Source: Bin55 sp028819195
GTDB lineage: Bacteria > Pseudomonadota > Gammaproteobacteria > Pseudomonadales > Azotimanducaceae
Length of the DNA stretch: 64,000 nucleotides
Direction of reading: 5' to 3'
Assembly (NCBI GenBank): GCA_028819195.1
Contig: JAPPMF010000009.1
Location: 124,001-188,000, forward strand
Position numbers and translations under genes: made by a program. Under the pieces are notes generated by a model. The model saw nothing but the letters and a program-made list of their open reading frames with translations. It searched no databases and was not told where the DNA came from. This document shows positions 53,301 to 62,766 of the stretch, one piece after another (within the stretch, counting starts at the first letter, position 1; every line of letters starts with the position of its first letter).

Positions 53301-54272
53301 ATGGCTAACGAATTAACACTGTGGATTTTGATAATAGGGTTCGGTATTCTCACGCTTGGGATAGGCTTTTTAGTTTATCGATTAAAACGCGTACAAGAAA
53401 CCAATTTACAAAGCCAAGAGCAAAAATTCACCGACGCGTTGAATCAACGACTAACCGACAACCTGCAGCACACGGTACGCCACTTAGAAGGGGTTCAGAA
53501 GTCACTAGGTCAAATTCTCGAGTCCCAACGTGGGATTCACGATCTCAATCAAAGTATGGGCGAACTGCACAAGATTTTTGTCGACAAGCAGGCTCGCGGG
53601 AGCTTTGGTGAGACTCAGCTACGAGACATCATTAAAGATTCACTACCGAAACAGTTTTACGACTTTCAAGTATCCCTGGAAAACACGCAAAAAAACACAA
53701 CGACGAGAGTTGACTGCTTAGTTCGCTTACCTGATCCTTCTGGTCAACTTGCTGTTGATTCCAAATTTCCACTCGAAAGTTTTCTGAGTTACCAAAATGC
53801 TGAAGACGATAATCAGCGTACTGGTGCAAAAAGAACTCTGATCAATGACGTTAAAACTCATCTTAGAGACATTAGCGAAAAGTATATCATTGAGGGTGTC
53901 ACAGCCGATTGTGCTCTAATGTTCATACCATCGGAGGCTGTCTATTCGATGCTCCACACAGAATTACCCGAGATAATACAAGAATCACAACGATACCGAG
54001 TTTATATCGTAAGTCCCTCAACAATGATGGCCACAATCGTCACAGTCCGTTCAATCTTTCGGGATGTTGAGATCAAGAAACACGCTGAAGAACTTCGAAA
54101 ATATCTGCGCTTGATTGGCGAAGATGTCGGAAGATTTAATGCACGTTTAGAGAACTTAGCGAGACACTTTGATCAAACGCAGAAAGATATTCGCGAACTC
54201 AGTACCTCAGGTGGAAAAATCGTGCGCAATATTGAAAAAATAAACAATATGGATGAACGCTTGTTAAAGTAG
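53301..54272 (+). CDS. rmuC: DNA recombination protein RmuC
   Basis: 323 residues: an N-terminal transmembrane helix (LWILIIGFGILTLGIGFLVY), a coiled-coil segment (to about residue 85), and the RmuC domain with ARGSFGETQLRDIIKDSLP, VDCLVRLPDPSGQLAVDSKFPLESF and DCALMFIPSEAVYSMLH. The nuclease-like core limits inversions at short repeats in E. coli. This version is shorter than E. coli RmuC (475) because the coiled coil is reduced. It stands alone between genes on the other strand. Confidence 0.92.
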   Translation: MANELTLWILIIGFGILTLGIGFLVYRLKRVQETNLQSQEQKFTDALNQRLTDNLQHTVRHLEGVQKSLGQILESQRGIHDLNQSMGELHKIFVDKQARGSFGETQLRDIIKDSLPKQFYDFQVSLENTQKNTTTRVDCLVRLPDPSGQLAVDSKFPLESFLSYQNAEDDNQRTGAKRTLINDVKTHLRDISEKYIIEGVTADCALMFIPSEAVYSMLHTELPEIIQESQRYRVYIVSPSTMMATIVTVRSIFRDVEIKKHAEELRKYLRLIGEDVGRFNARLENLARHFDQTQKDIRELSTSGGKIVRNIEKINNMDERLLK

Positions 54273-54294
54273 CGAATGAACGTTGATCTGAGGA

Positions 54295-55347
54295 TCAATT
54301 TTCTACTTCTACTTCCAATGAATCCAGCTCTGATTCGGTCGCCATCAAAAAGACTTCGCGTAAATCCTTACGCTGAAATTCAGGTAAGAGTACACTGTCT
54401 GCATCTCTGGTACTTTCGTAAGTGACTGCTTGGTTTAACGGTTCGCGATCCAGTTCGTCGATTAATTCAACATAAGTTGGGTCGCCATTCATTGCCAGCA
54501 TAAACGCACTGTCCGCTGTTACCACCAGCACAAAACGTGCAAGACGTTCAATCGGTATAACTTTCAAATAGTCGTCAAAGCTATTAAATACAAACTCGAT
54601 CCATCGCTCGCCTCGCGAGCCAAAGTTTCGACCAATGATGGAGAGATCCTTGGAATTGATTAAGTCTGCCTCTTTCTTTGAGTGGAGGTATTCGTCCGCG
54701 ATTGCCCGATACTTATCTCTAGCTGCGGTGTATGCCTCCATGTTTGCTTCCCAGTTTTCCGTATCCTTAGGCATCAAGCTCAATTCAATGACAGATTCGA
54801 GAAGAAGTTCTTGCACAAAATCTGGATCGCGATCCCCGGCTTGGTAACGTGTAAGATATGCTTCCATAGAGGACTCTGATTCGCCAATTAAGTGACTTAT
54901 CATGCGTATAAAGTGGTCAGCACTCATCGAACTTGTCGCGCGATGCAGTTCATCTCCCTGGTCGTTCAATATCAAGTAAGTCGGATACGAGCCAACGTTG
55001 TACTCTTCCATTAGTTTTGGTCCTCCGACTTGCTCATTCTCTACATCGATTCGAAAACTTACAAATCTTGCATTCACGAACTCACCTACTTCCCGTATTG
55101 GAAATACGGTATTTTTCATCACTTTACACGCGCCACATGTTTGCGAGTAAAAGTAAGCAAACACTGAAAGTTCTTGTTTACTTGCTTCAGCAAGAGCCTC
55201 GGTGAACGTGCCTTCAAAAAAATTGATTCCTTCGGAAGTTTCCTCGTCCGAATATCCAGTTATCGAAAGAACGAACACGGTTAAAGTCGAGACGAGTAAA
55301 GTCCGTCTGAAACCGTCGGGGAAACAAATGGATTTTGGTATTTTCAT
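54295..55347 (-). CDS. Exported thioredoxin-domain protein (CGAC)
   Basis: 350 residues with a signal peptide (TLLVSTLTVFVLSITGYS). The first ~130 mature residues are a thioredoxin-like fold with FAYFYSQTCGACKVMKN (CxxC), FRIDVENEQVGGPKLMEEYNVGSYPTYLIL (cis-Pro) and a following helix. The last ~180 residues are helical and not recognised. It is probably a periplasmic thiol reductase or sensor. It diverges from glyS with about 100 bp between the two starts. Confidence 0.82.
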   Translation of the reverse strand: MKIPKSICFPDGFRRTLLVSTLTVFVLSITGYSDEETSEGINFFEGTFTEALAEASKQELSVFAYFYSQTCGACKVMKNTVFPIREVGEFVNARFVSFRIDVENEQVGGPKLMEEYNVGSYPTYLILNDQGDELHRATSSMSADHFIRMISHLIGESESSMEAYLTRYQAGDRDPDFVQELLLESVIELSLMPKDTENWEANMEAYTAARDKYRAIADEYLHSKKEADLINSKDLSIIGRNFGSRGERWIEFVFNSFDDYLKVIPIERLARFVLVVTADSAFMLAMNGDPTYVELIDELDREPLNQAVTYESTRDADSVLLPEFQRKDLREVFLMATESELDSLEVEVEN

Positions 55348-55445
55348 AAGAACCTAGTTGCTAACTAAAATTATTCGAGGTCTTTTTCATAAGACTATTC
55401 CGGCAATTTTAACGACATTACGTTCTCGAAGTTTATCCACATAAC

Positions 55446-56807
55446 ATGACCGCTACCTCGATGGAACAACTCACGAGTTTGTGTAAACGTCGAGGATTCG
55501 TTTACCAGTCTGGTGAAATCTACGGGGGTGTACAAGGCATCTACGACTATGGTCCGCTCGGTGTTGAATTAAAGAACAATATTAAATCTGCTTGGTGGCG
55601 AGCGATGGTCTATCAGCGAGACGACGTGGAAGGTATTGATGGCTCTATATTGACTCACCAAAAAGTTCTCCAATACTCTGGTCATGAAGAGACTTTTATA
55701 GATCCGTTGGTCGATTGTCGTAAGTGTAAGAAACGAATGCGTGCCGACCATGTCGAAAACGATGAATGTCCGCACTGCGGTTCGAAAGATCTCACGGAAC
55801 CTCGGCCCTTCAACATGATGTTTAAGACGTCTGTCGGACCTGTACAAGATCAGGATAGTTTCGCGTACTTGCGTCCCGAAACAGCTCAACACATATTCAC
55901 AAATTTCAAAAATGTTGTTGATTCAACTGCGCGCACAATTCCGTTCGGTATTGCCCAAATTGGCAAGGCGTTTCGAAATGAAATCACACCAAGGAACTTT
56001 ATCTTTCGCGTACGCGAGCTAGAGCAAATGGAACTGGAGTTTTTTGTTAAGCCAGGTACCGACGAAGAATGGCATAAGCAATGGATTGAAACCCGACTCG
56101 ACTGGTGGGAGAAACAGGGGGTATCGAGAGACCGAATCACGCTATACGATGTTCCCAAAAACGAGCTCGCACATTACTCTAAATCGACCATCGATCTCAT
56201 GTACGAATTTCCGCATGGGGTAGAAGAACTCGAAGGTATTGCCAATCGCACTGATTTCGACTTGGGTTCTCATACGAAATCACAAGTAGATTTGAACATC
56301 CAGGCCTGCGTGCAACCGAATCCGGATACAACCTCCCGTTTGGCATTGCAAGATCTGACGGCAAAAAGTTGGTTTGTTCCCTATGTGATTGAACCAGCTG
56401 CTGGTGTTGATCGGGCGGTACTAGCGGTGATTAACGAAGCTTTCGAAATCGAACAATTAGAAAACGGGTCTGAACGAACCGTGTTGAGGTTGCCCGCTCA
56501 CCTTGCGCCTATTAAGGTTGCCGTGATACCATTAAAGAAAAACCATCCCGAAATTGTCGATTTCACGAAACGTCTGGTAGGAGAATTAAAAGCATTAGCT
56601 CTTGGTCGCGTGATGTTTGAGAATACCGGTAATATTGGGAAGAGTTATCGGAAACACGACGAAGCCGGAACACCGTTGTGTATTACCGTGGACTTTGAGA
56701 CTTTAGCAGATGGTACAGTCACGCTCCGTAATCGCGATACGATGCGTCAAGTACGAATTCAGTCTCAGGAATTAGCCGATTACGTCCTAGACTACGTCAA
56801 AGACTGA
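55446..56807 (+). CDS. glyQS: Glycyl-tRNA synthetase, alpha2 (eukaryotic/archaeal-type)
   Basis: 453 residues, a single-chain class II enzyme. Motif 1 region RGFVYQSGEIYGGVQGIYDYGPLG; zinc-like CRKCKKRM...CPHCGSKD; motif 2 FRNEITPRNFIFRVREL; motif 3 AAGVDRAVLAVI; and an anticodon-binding domain from about 350 (LAPIKVAVIPL). Most gammaproteobacteria have the unrelated tetrameric GlyQ/GlyS, so this is the less common form for the class and was probably acquired. It charges tRNA-Gly. It ends 10 bp from the convergent second rpoD gene. Confidence 0.95.
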   Translation: MTATSMEQLTSLCKRRGFVYQSGEIYGGVQGIYDYGPLGVELKNNIKSAWWRAMVYQRDDVEGIDGSILTHQKVLQYSGHEETFIDPLVDCRKCKKRMRADHVENDECPHCGSKDLTEPRPFNMMFKTSVGPVQDQDSFAYLRPETAQHIFTNFKNVVDSTARTIPFGIAQIGKAFRNEITPRNFIFRVRELEQMELEFFVKPGTDEEWHKQWIETRLDWWEKQGVSRDRITLYDVPKNELAHYSKSTIDLMYEFPHGVEELEGIANRTDFDLGSHTKSQVDLNIQACVQPNPDTTSRLALQDLTAKSWFVPYVIEPAAGVDRAVLAVINEAFEIEQLENGSERTVLRLPAHLAPIKVAVIPLKKNHPEIVDFTKRLVGELKALALGRVMFENTGNIGKSYRKHDEAGTPLCITVDFETLADGTVTLRNRDTMRQVRIQSQELADYVLDYVKD

Positions 56808-56817
56808 TGGATTTAAG

Positions 56818-58611
56818 TTAGTCAGGATTCGAATCTAAAAGATCTCGAAGCGCAGCTAGTTTGTCAGTGTTCCGTAATTTACGTAACGCCCTAACTTCTA
56901 TCTGTCGGATACGTTCTCTGCTGATTTTGAAAAGTTTACTCACTTCTTCGGGTGAACCATCTTTTGTGATTCCAATCCCATAGCGACTGCGGATCACAGC
57001 CGCTTCTCGACTTGTTAGTTCCGACAACACTTCTTGGATGGTATCCTGTAAAACGCTCGTTTCAAGAGCCGAAGACGGTTCAACGGTTTCTGGGTCATCA
57101 ATAAAGTCACCAACAGAAGCTTCCTCGTCAGTACTGACGGGCGCGTCAAATGACAGGGGTTCCTTTAATAATCTTTGCGTTCGTTCAAGCTTTTCCTCAG
57201 ATACTTCGAGTCGTTCACTCAACTCAGTCGCAGTGGGATTACGACCAAGTTCTTGCAGTAACTGTCTTTGTGCGCGATTTAACCGATTCATGGTTTCAAT
57301 GACATGCATTGGAATTCGAATAGTACGAACATCCTCGGCGAGTGCCCGGGTCATACCCTGACGGATCCACCAAGTAGCATAGGTTGAAAACTTATAGCCA
57401 CGACGATAGTCAAACTTGTCCACGGCTATGAGTAATCCCATGTTTCCCTCTTGAATCAAATCCAAAATGGGAAGCCCGCGATTTACATACTTTCGTGCAA
57501 TCGCAAAAACTAACCGTAGATTAGCTTCTACCATTTCCTTTTTCGCAGCTTCTGATTGTGCTTGCCCCAGCTCAATTCGTTGCTCGATTTTTGTCAGTTC
57601 GGTCAGTTGAATCCCGAGCTCAGCAACGATAGTTCTAATATTTTTGGCGGCCCGCTCAATACGGTCTCGATTGACCTGAACTTTCCGAGTCTTAGAAATC
57701 TTTTTTACCGATTCTGCAATCCACGACATTTCATCCACCGACTCGGCACGCGCAGCTTCAAGTTTTGATTCTGGTAATCCAGCTGCCATGAGATTTCGGC
57801 GGATGCGCCGTTGCTGAGTGCGTATTGCACCGACACCATTTTTTGTTCTCGTGAGCAGTTCTTCCATCATGTCCGGAGTGAACTTGAACAAGGAAAAACT
57901 TTCACATAACAAATCGAGCTTATGTTGTGCGTTCGTCGAGTATCGACCTTCCGCTTGGCAAACTTGTTTGAAGGCAGTGTTGGTGCGTTTCAGATTGGTG
58001 AAGCGACGAATAGCAAGTTGTCGATTGGGTCGGCGTTTTTTTGAACGAGTTTTTTGTTGAGAAGCAATGGGCGATATGACTTGTGCCGCGGTAACCTTTT
58101 CTTCCCGAATCAAATAACCCGAGATAATGTAGTCCAAGCGATCAATCTGCTTGGCGTTATCGTATTGCTCGAGGACGTAGTCAACGTTTCCGGGGAAAAG
58201 TGCTATGGCATACAAAACTGCCGAGATGCCTCCCTCATAACGCTGAAAGATTTCGATCTCGTCCTTTCGGGAAATAAGCTTTGAACTGCTCATCTCTCGC
58301 ATATAGAGTCGTGCGGGATCTACAGAACCCGTACGATCTGAACCTATAGCTTCTAAAGCTTCGGCTATCTCTGTAGTTTCGACATCGTCGGCTGTCGTTG
58401 AACTAATGAAATTTTCCTCAGAAGGGGGGCTGTCGTCAACGTAGATTCCAAGGCCGGAAAGCATGCCGATTACCGTCTCAACCCGATCAGCATCGGATAT
58501 TTTTTCGGGGAGGTGGTCGTTAATTTCGTCGAGTGTAAGGTAGCCCTGTTCTCGACCCAGTGCGATTAGTTCAGTTACACTATCTTGTAATTTGTCCGGA
58601 TTGGTTTGCAT
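56818..58611 (-). CDS. RpoD-type sigma factor, second copy
   Basis: 597 residues with the full primary-sigma layout: region 1.1 (about 5-60), region 1.2 DPARLYMREM, a non-conserved segment, region 2 (KKEMVEANLRLVFAIARKY...YATWWIRQGMTRALAEDVRTIRIP), region 3, and region 4.2 EEVSKLFKISRERIRQIE. In the -10 reading helix the E. coli Gln437 equivalent is Asp427 and the following Ala is Val, whereas the neighbouring rpoD keeps Gln-Ala. This predicts a changed -12 preference. It ends 124 bp before the intron-containing tRNA, beyond which the dnaG-linked rpoD lies in the same direction. It is probably an alternative group 1/2 sigma from an old duplication. Confidence 0.9.
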   Translation of the reverse strand: MQTNPDKLQDSVTELIALGREQGYLTLDEINDHLPEKISDADRVETVIGMLSGLGIYVDDSPPSEENFISSTTADDVETTEIAEALEAIGSDRTGSVDPARLYMREMSSSKLISRKDEIEIFQRYEGGISAVLYAIALFPGNVDYVLEQYDNAKQIDRLDYIISGYLIREEKVTAAQVISPIASQQKTRSKKRRPNRQLAIRRFTNLKRTNTAFKQVCQAEGRYSTNAQHKLDLLCESFSLFKFTPDMMEELLTRTKNGVGAIRTQQRRIRRNLMAAGLPESKLEAARAESVDEMSWIAESVKKISKTRKVQVNRDRIERAAKNIRTIVAELGIQLTELTKIEQRIELGQAQSEAAKKEMVEANLRLVFAIARKYVNRGLPILDLIQEGNMGLLIAVDKFDYRRGYKFSTYATWWIRQGMTRALAEDVRTIRIPMHVIETMNRLNRAQRQLLQELGRNPTATELSERLEVSEEKLERTQRLLKEPLSFDAPVSTDEEASVGDFIDDPETVEPSSALETSVLQDTIQEVLSELTSREAAVIRSRYGIGITKDGSPEEVSKLFKISRERIRQIEVRALRKLRNTDKLAALRDLLDSNPD

Positions 58612-58735
58612 CGTAGATGCTCAAACCACGATACCATGCATTTTAGTAATGAATCCCTGAATTTCAAAACAAATTTCGATTGCATCAACCTATCAATTGC
58701 TGAGTTAGTACAAATAGTTGTAAAATCTATTCTTC

Positions 58736-59092
58736 GGGCCCATAGCTCAGTTGGTTAGAGCAGTGGACTCATCAACCGGTGCGTTACGTACGAAAGTTCG
58801 TAAATGAACGGGATGAATTCAGGGGAACCTACCGCAAGTTAAATTGTCACGGCAACCCTGAGCCAAATCAGTGGTACACTACTGGAAGGTGCAGAGACTA
58901 CCTGAGAACTGACTGCGAAGTCGGTAGTCGAGTGTTCTTAATAACAGGCTAGAGCGTCCCGCACCCACATCGATTACAGTTTTAATCGACGGGTGGTGAG
59001 ATAGTCCATGCTAGCTGGAAACAGCAGTTATCTAGATTTAAACTAGATCATGAATCCATAGGTCCCAGGTTCGAGTCCTGGTGGGCCCACCA
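58736..59092 (+). tRNA. tRNA-Ile(CAU), interrupted by a group I intron
   Basis: The exons 58736-58772 and 59053-59092 join into a full tRNA: acceptor GGGCCCA/TGGGCCC, D-arm GCTC...GAGC, anticodon stem GTGGA/TCCAT with loop CTCATAA, T-arm CCAGGTTCGAGTCCTGG and an encoded CCA. Anticodon CAU with this body is the AUA-decoding isoleucine tRNA whose C34 is changed to lysidine by TilS, not a methionine tRNA. The break lies after U36 of the anticodon. It lies on the plus strand between two minus-strand rpoD genes, ending 11 bp from the 3' end of the dnaG-linked copy. Confidence 0.95.
58773..59052 (+). ncRNA. Group I intron (IC3-like) in tRNA-Ile(CAU), 280 nt, no ORF
   Basis: The 5' exon ends in U and the intron in G, as group I splicing needs. 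Visible helices: P1 exon CAU with intron GUG; P2 UUACGUAC-GAAA-GUUCGUAA; P3 CGGGA (58809) with UCCCG (58957); P4 CAGGG (58820) with CCCUG (58856); P7 GACUA (58896) with UAGUC (59002); P8 CACCC with GGGUG enclosing an inner TCGATTA/TAATCGA helix; P9 GCUG-GAAA-CAGC. The core words GGTGCAGAGACTA and GATAGTCC match those of cyanobacterial tRNA-Leu introns. The same insertion site is used by the Azoarcus tRNA-Ile ribozyme. It has no homing endonuclease. It should self-splice to restore the tRNA. Confidence 0.93.
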
Positions 59093-59103
59093 TTACCATG
59101 AGT

Positions 59104-60954
59104 TTAGTCGCGCACAGGTAGGTTATAGGTATTCCACTCGGCTAAGTGTGTCTTGAGCTGGCGTAGTGCTTTCATCTCAATTTGGCGAATACGCTCGCGC
59201 GTCACATCCAAAACTCGACCAACTTCTTCCAGCGTGTATTCGGTGTTTTGACCGATACCAAACCGCATACGCAACACCTTTGATTCACGTGACGACATCG
59301 TACCAAGAGCTTCATGGATGACCTCTTCAAGGCTTCTAGATTCTGATTGATCCATTGGCGATTCGATGTCGGGATCAGAGAGAAAATCACCTAAGCTGAT
59401 ATCTTCTTCTTCACCGATTGGGGCGTCGGTCGAAGCAGGTTGTACACTAATTCCCTTAATATGCCGTATTTTTTCCGGTATGAGTTCCATACGGTCAGAT
59501 AGTTCTTCTTCCGTAGGTTCGCGACCTAATTCTTGGCACATTTGGCGGTGTACTCGATTGAGTTTGTTCACTAGGTCAAACATGTGAACGGGAATACGGA
59601 TGGTCCGTGCTTGATCTGATATTGAGCGGGTGATCGCTTGTCGAATCCACCAGGTGGCGTAAGTCGAAAACTTATACCCCCGACGATACTCGAACTTATC
59701 CACGGCTTTCATTAAACCGATGTTACCTTCTTGAATCAGATCTAAGAAATGTAACCCGCGATTGTTGTATTTCTTGGCTATAGAAATCACGAGTCGAAGA
59801 TTAGCTTCGACCATTTCGCGTTTACCCTCAAGCATCTTTTGTTTACCACGCTCGATATTTATTTCGATATCACGAAGTTCTTTAGAGGTGACCCCATGGT
59901 CCCGTAATAATGCATTAATTTTGCGAATATCACGGACAATTTGCTCGCGATGAATTTGTAGTTTTCGCGAGTATGGTTGTTCAGTTTCGATTTCTCGATC
60001 TACCCAAGCAAAAGTAGGTCGATTCTTGTTGTAATGGTTTAAGAAAACTCCATTGGGAACGCGGCATTCTTTCACGACGAGTTTGCGAATCCGCCGTTCT
60101 CGCAAGTGAATCTGAGCCATTACTTTGAGTGGAATGTCCACAAGCCTTTGATGGGCAATTGGTGTGAGCTTAAACCGCGAAAACTCTTCAGAAACACCTC
60201 CCTTAGCACCATTTTCCCGTAGTCGGAAAAACTCTTTTTTGCACGCTGGGGCGCGGTGGTTTCCTTTGTTTTTTTCAACGACGCGTTTATATTGGTCATT
60301 CGCCCGCCGTAAGTCGTCAAAACGTTGTTTCGCAATAATTGGGTCAGGTCCGCGTTTTTTTGGTTTGTTAGGTTTTGGCTCGGGTGGTTTTTTGGTAGCA
60401 TCGACTTGCACAATTTTTTGAATTTCCGCTTCTGGGTCGAGATAACTCACGAGCAGGTCAGCCAGTTTAGTGTCACGAATGACACGGGTATATTCGTCGA
60501 GAAGGTAATCGATTGTCCCTGGAAATCGCGCCACTGCCTTTAGTATGTCTCGGTGTCCGTCTTCAATCTTGCGAGCGATTTTGATCTCGCCTTCACGTTT
60601 CAACAGGTCGACGCAACCCATTTCGCGCATGTACATGCGAGCTGGGTCAGTTGTCCGTCTTGCCCCAGCTTGAACAGCCGCGAGTGCAGCGGCGGCTTCG
60701 TCGGCAGCAAGGTCATCTGTAGCATTTTCGTCAAATAACAGATTTTCTACTTCGGGTAACGATTCCCCGATGTATATACCTAATCCCTCGAGGACCTGTT
60801 TGATATTGTCGAACTGATCCTCATCGACGCCATCGTCTGAGATGACATCTTTAATTTCGGTCGCGGTTAAGTAGCCTTGTTCGCGACCACGAGTAATCAA
60901 CTCGTTGATTGAATTTTCAATTGAATCATCAAAATCGGTAGGACTAGTTTTCAT
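59104..60954 (-). CDS. rpoD: RNA polymerase primary sigma factor
   Basis: 616 residues, close to E. coli sigma-70 (613). Region 1.1 at the start (LITRGREQGYLTATEIKD), region 1.2 DPARMYMREMG, a ~240 residue non-conserved spacer, region 2 with MVEANLRLVISIAKKY and WWIRQAITRSISDQARTIRIPVHM, region 3 and region 4.2 EEVGRVLDVTRERIRQIE. Gln and Thr of the -12 reading helix are preserved. Downstream of dnaG by about 95 bp, it is the third gene of the macromolecular-synthesis cluster. It is the likely housekeeping sigma. The last residues (HLAEWNTYNLPVRD) differ from the usual LRSFLDD end. Confidence 0.96.
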   Translation of the reverse strand: MKTSPTDFDDSIENSINELITRGREQGYLTATEIKDVISDDGVDEDQFDNIKQVLEGLGIYIGESLPEVENLLFDENATDDLAADEAAAALAAVQAGARRTTDPARMYMREMGCVDLLKREGEIKIARKIEDGHRDILKAVARFPGTIDYLLDEYTRVIRDTKLADLLVSYLDPEAEIQKIVQVDATKKPPEPKPNKPKKRGPDPIIAKQRFDDLRRANDQYKRVVEKNKGNHRAPACKKEFFRLRENGAKGGVSEEFSRFKLTPIAHQRLVDIPLKVMAQIHLRERRIRKLVVKECRVPNGVFLNHYNKNRPTFAWVDREIETEQPYSRKLQIHREQIVRDIRKINALLRDHGVTSKELRDIEINIERGKQKMLEGKREMVEANLRLVISIAKKYNNRGLHFLDLIQEGNIGLMKAVDKFEYRRGYKFSTYATWWIRQAITRSISDQARTIRIPVHMFDLVNKLNRVHRQMCQELGREPTEEELSDRMELIPEKIRHIKGISVQPASTDAPIGEEEDISLGDFLSDPDIESPMDQSESRSLEEVIHEALGTMSSRESKVLRMRFGIGQNTEYTLEEVGRVLDVTRERIRQIEMKALRQLKTHLAEWNTYNLPVRD

Positions 60955-61048
60955 ATTTCCTCAATGTATATTCTGGTATAGTTAGTAGATGAATTAAACG
61001 CAAAAATAACAACATTCCAGTGCCAACAGCAGCAATCTCGACTTCACT

Positions 61049-62764
61049 TTATGACTTTTTTCGAACGTTTTTGACAAGATCAATTGCGCGTTTTTGTTTT
61101 TGACACTTCGTCAACCAGGCTTGTATACCTCCATGCAAGGCATCGTAATGGGCGTCTCCTCTAATGTTGGGTATTCCTTCCTTTGCAATTCGCTGAAGTT
61201 GTTCGTACTCCCATGATTTAGGGTCGTACGACGAAATTAATTCCGAAAAACTTTCTAGTTTGTTTCGGTGAATTCGAGCAATCACGTCAAAAAGTAACGA
61301 ATTGTTCTGAAATTCAAGATATCTTTCCAAGTCTCTTCGCGCAAGTAGATGTATAAATTTCATTTCATAGAGCAGCGTTTTTAGGATGTGTCGTTCTCCT
61401 TGCGGAACATTTCCGTTGGAATGGAACTTTGTAATTCGCTCAGTTGGTGATTCGAGACTATCCTCAAATGATTTCTTGTGAGTTTTGACACTAGGGTTAA
61501 TCGTTCTTTTTAGTGTGACACCGGTTATACGGGCAAGTTCCTGGATCATAAGCTCACGAAACGGTTCGTACGGTATTTTTTGAATAACTGTTTGAGCTTG
61601 TTCGGCCATACCCATACGTGACTCAGGGCTCTTGAGGTCGTATTGCGCTTGTAAAGTATCAAAAAAATACTTGGACGACAGTGGTGCTGCGGCAATTAAT
61701 GCCTGGAATCTTTCCACACCAAAGTCATTGACATAAGAATCCGGGTCGTATCCTTGTGGTAGACTAACGATTTGATAAGTTTGACCTTGTTCTAGTTGAC
61801 TATAACAATTCTCTAGCGCACGCCAAGTCGCTTTCTGACCGGCTTCGTCGCCATCAAAACAAAACACAATTTGCTTGGATAGTCGTTTCAGTAGTTGAAT
61901 CTGTAAGTTAGTCAACGCTGTCCCTAGGGGAGCAACCACGTTTTGAAATCCGTGTTGCGCCAACATAACGACATCCGTGTATCCTTCCACCACAATAACG
62001 TTATCCAGTTTGACTCTAGCCGAACGAACGAGATGAAAACCGTACAACAATTCGCCTTTTCGGAATAACGGTGTCTCCGGGGAATTGAGATATTTTGGAA
62101 CTTTATCCGTTAATGAACGGCCACCAAAACCTACTTCACGTCCATTCAGATCGTGAATGGGAAACATGATCCGATCGCGAAATTTGTCGTAGTATTTACC
62201 GTCTTCTCTGTTGACTAGCAGGCCACACTCTAAAAGAATCCTTTCGCTTGTGTCGGCGAGCGCGCCTTTTAAATAATCAAACGATTTCGGTGCATAACCA
62301 AGACTGTACTTTTTCGTAATCTGTGTTTTGATTCCCCTAGACTCCAAATATTCTTTCGCCTGGGAGTTCTTTTGCAAGGCTTTTTGAAAGACCGAAGAAG
62401 CAGCTGCCATCGTTTCATACAACTTCATGTTTTTACGTGCTTGCGCGTCGACTGCGTGTGACGAAAGTTGACGCGGCACTTTGACACCGGCAAATTGCGC
62501 TAGTGTTTCAATCGCTTCCATAAAGCTCAAGTTTCGTTGTTTTTGAACGAAAGCAATGAGATCTCCATGCTCTCCACAGCCAAAACAGTGATATCTGTGT
62601 TCGTTTGGGTACACATAAAAGGACGGGGTATTGTCTTGGTGAAAGGGACACTTACCCTTATAGCCGTTTCCACTCTTTTCGAGCGTCACGTATTGTTGAA
62701 TCAGTTGTACCGCATCCACTTTTGTTTGTAGATCGCGGATCCATTCTTTTGTGATTCCAGACAT
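61049..62764 (-). CDS. dnaG: DNA primase
   Basis: 571 residues. The N-terminal zinc finger is CPFHQDNTPSFYVYPNEHRYHCFGCG; the TOPRIM-like core has VVEGYTDVVMLAQHGF and FCFDGDEAGQKATWRAL. RDRIMFPIHDLNGREVGFGGR is the polymerase basic region. The C-terminal ~140 residues form the helicase-binding domain. It lays RNA primers at the fork with DnaB. The start follows the yqeY stop by only two bases, so it is part of the rpsU-yqeY-dnaG-rpoD operon. Confidence 0.96.
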   Translation of the reverse strand: MSGITKEWIRDLQTKVDAVQLIQQYVTLEKSGNGYKGKCPFHQDNTPSFYVYPNEHRYHCFGCGEHGDLIAFVQKQRNLSFMEAIETLAQFAGVKVPRQLSSHAVDAQARKNMKLYETMAAASSVFQKALQKNSQAKEYLESRGIKTQITKKYSLGYAPKSFDYLKGALADTSERILLECGLLVNREDGKYYDKFRDRIMFPIHDLNGREVGFGGRSLTDKVPKYLNSPETPLFRKGELLYGFHLVRSARVKLDNVIVVEGYTDVVMLAQHGFQNVVAPLGTALTNLQIQLLKRLSKQIVFCFDGDEAGQKATWRALENCYSQLEQGQTYQIVSLPQGYDPDSYVNDFGVERFQALIAAAPLSSKYFFDTLQAQYDLKSPESRMGMAEQAQTVIQKIPYEPFRELMIQELARITGVTLKRTINPSVKTHKKSFEDSLESPTERITKFHSNGNVPQGERHILKTLLYEMKFIHLLARRDLERYLEFQNNSLLFDVIARIHRNKLESFSELISSYDPKSWEYEQLQRIAKEGIPNIRGDAHYDALHGGIQAWLTKCQKQKRAIDLVKNVRKKS

Positions 62765-62766
62765 TT

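Noticed and set aside
55433..55441. Perfect DnaA box TTATCCACA just ahead of glyQS
   Set aside because: A single box without a cluster or AT-rich unwinding element is expected by chance; it also overlaps a normal leader.
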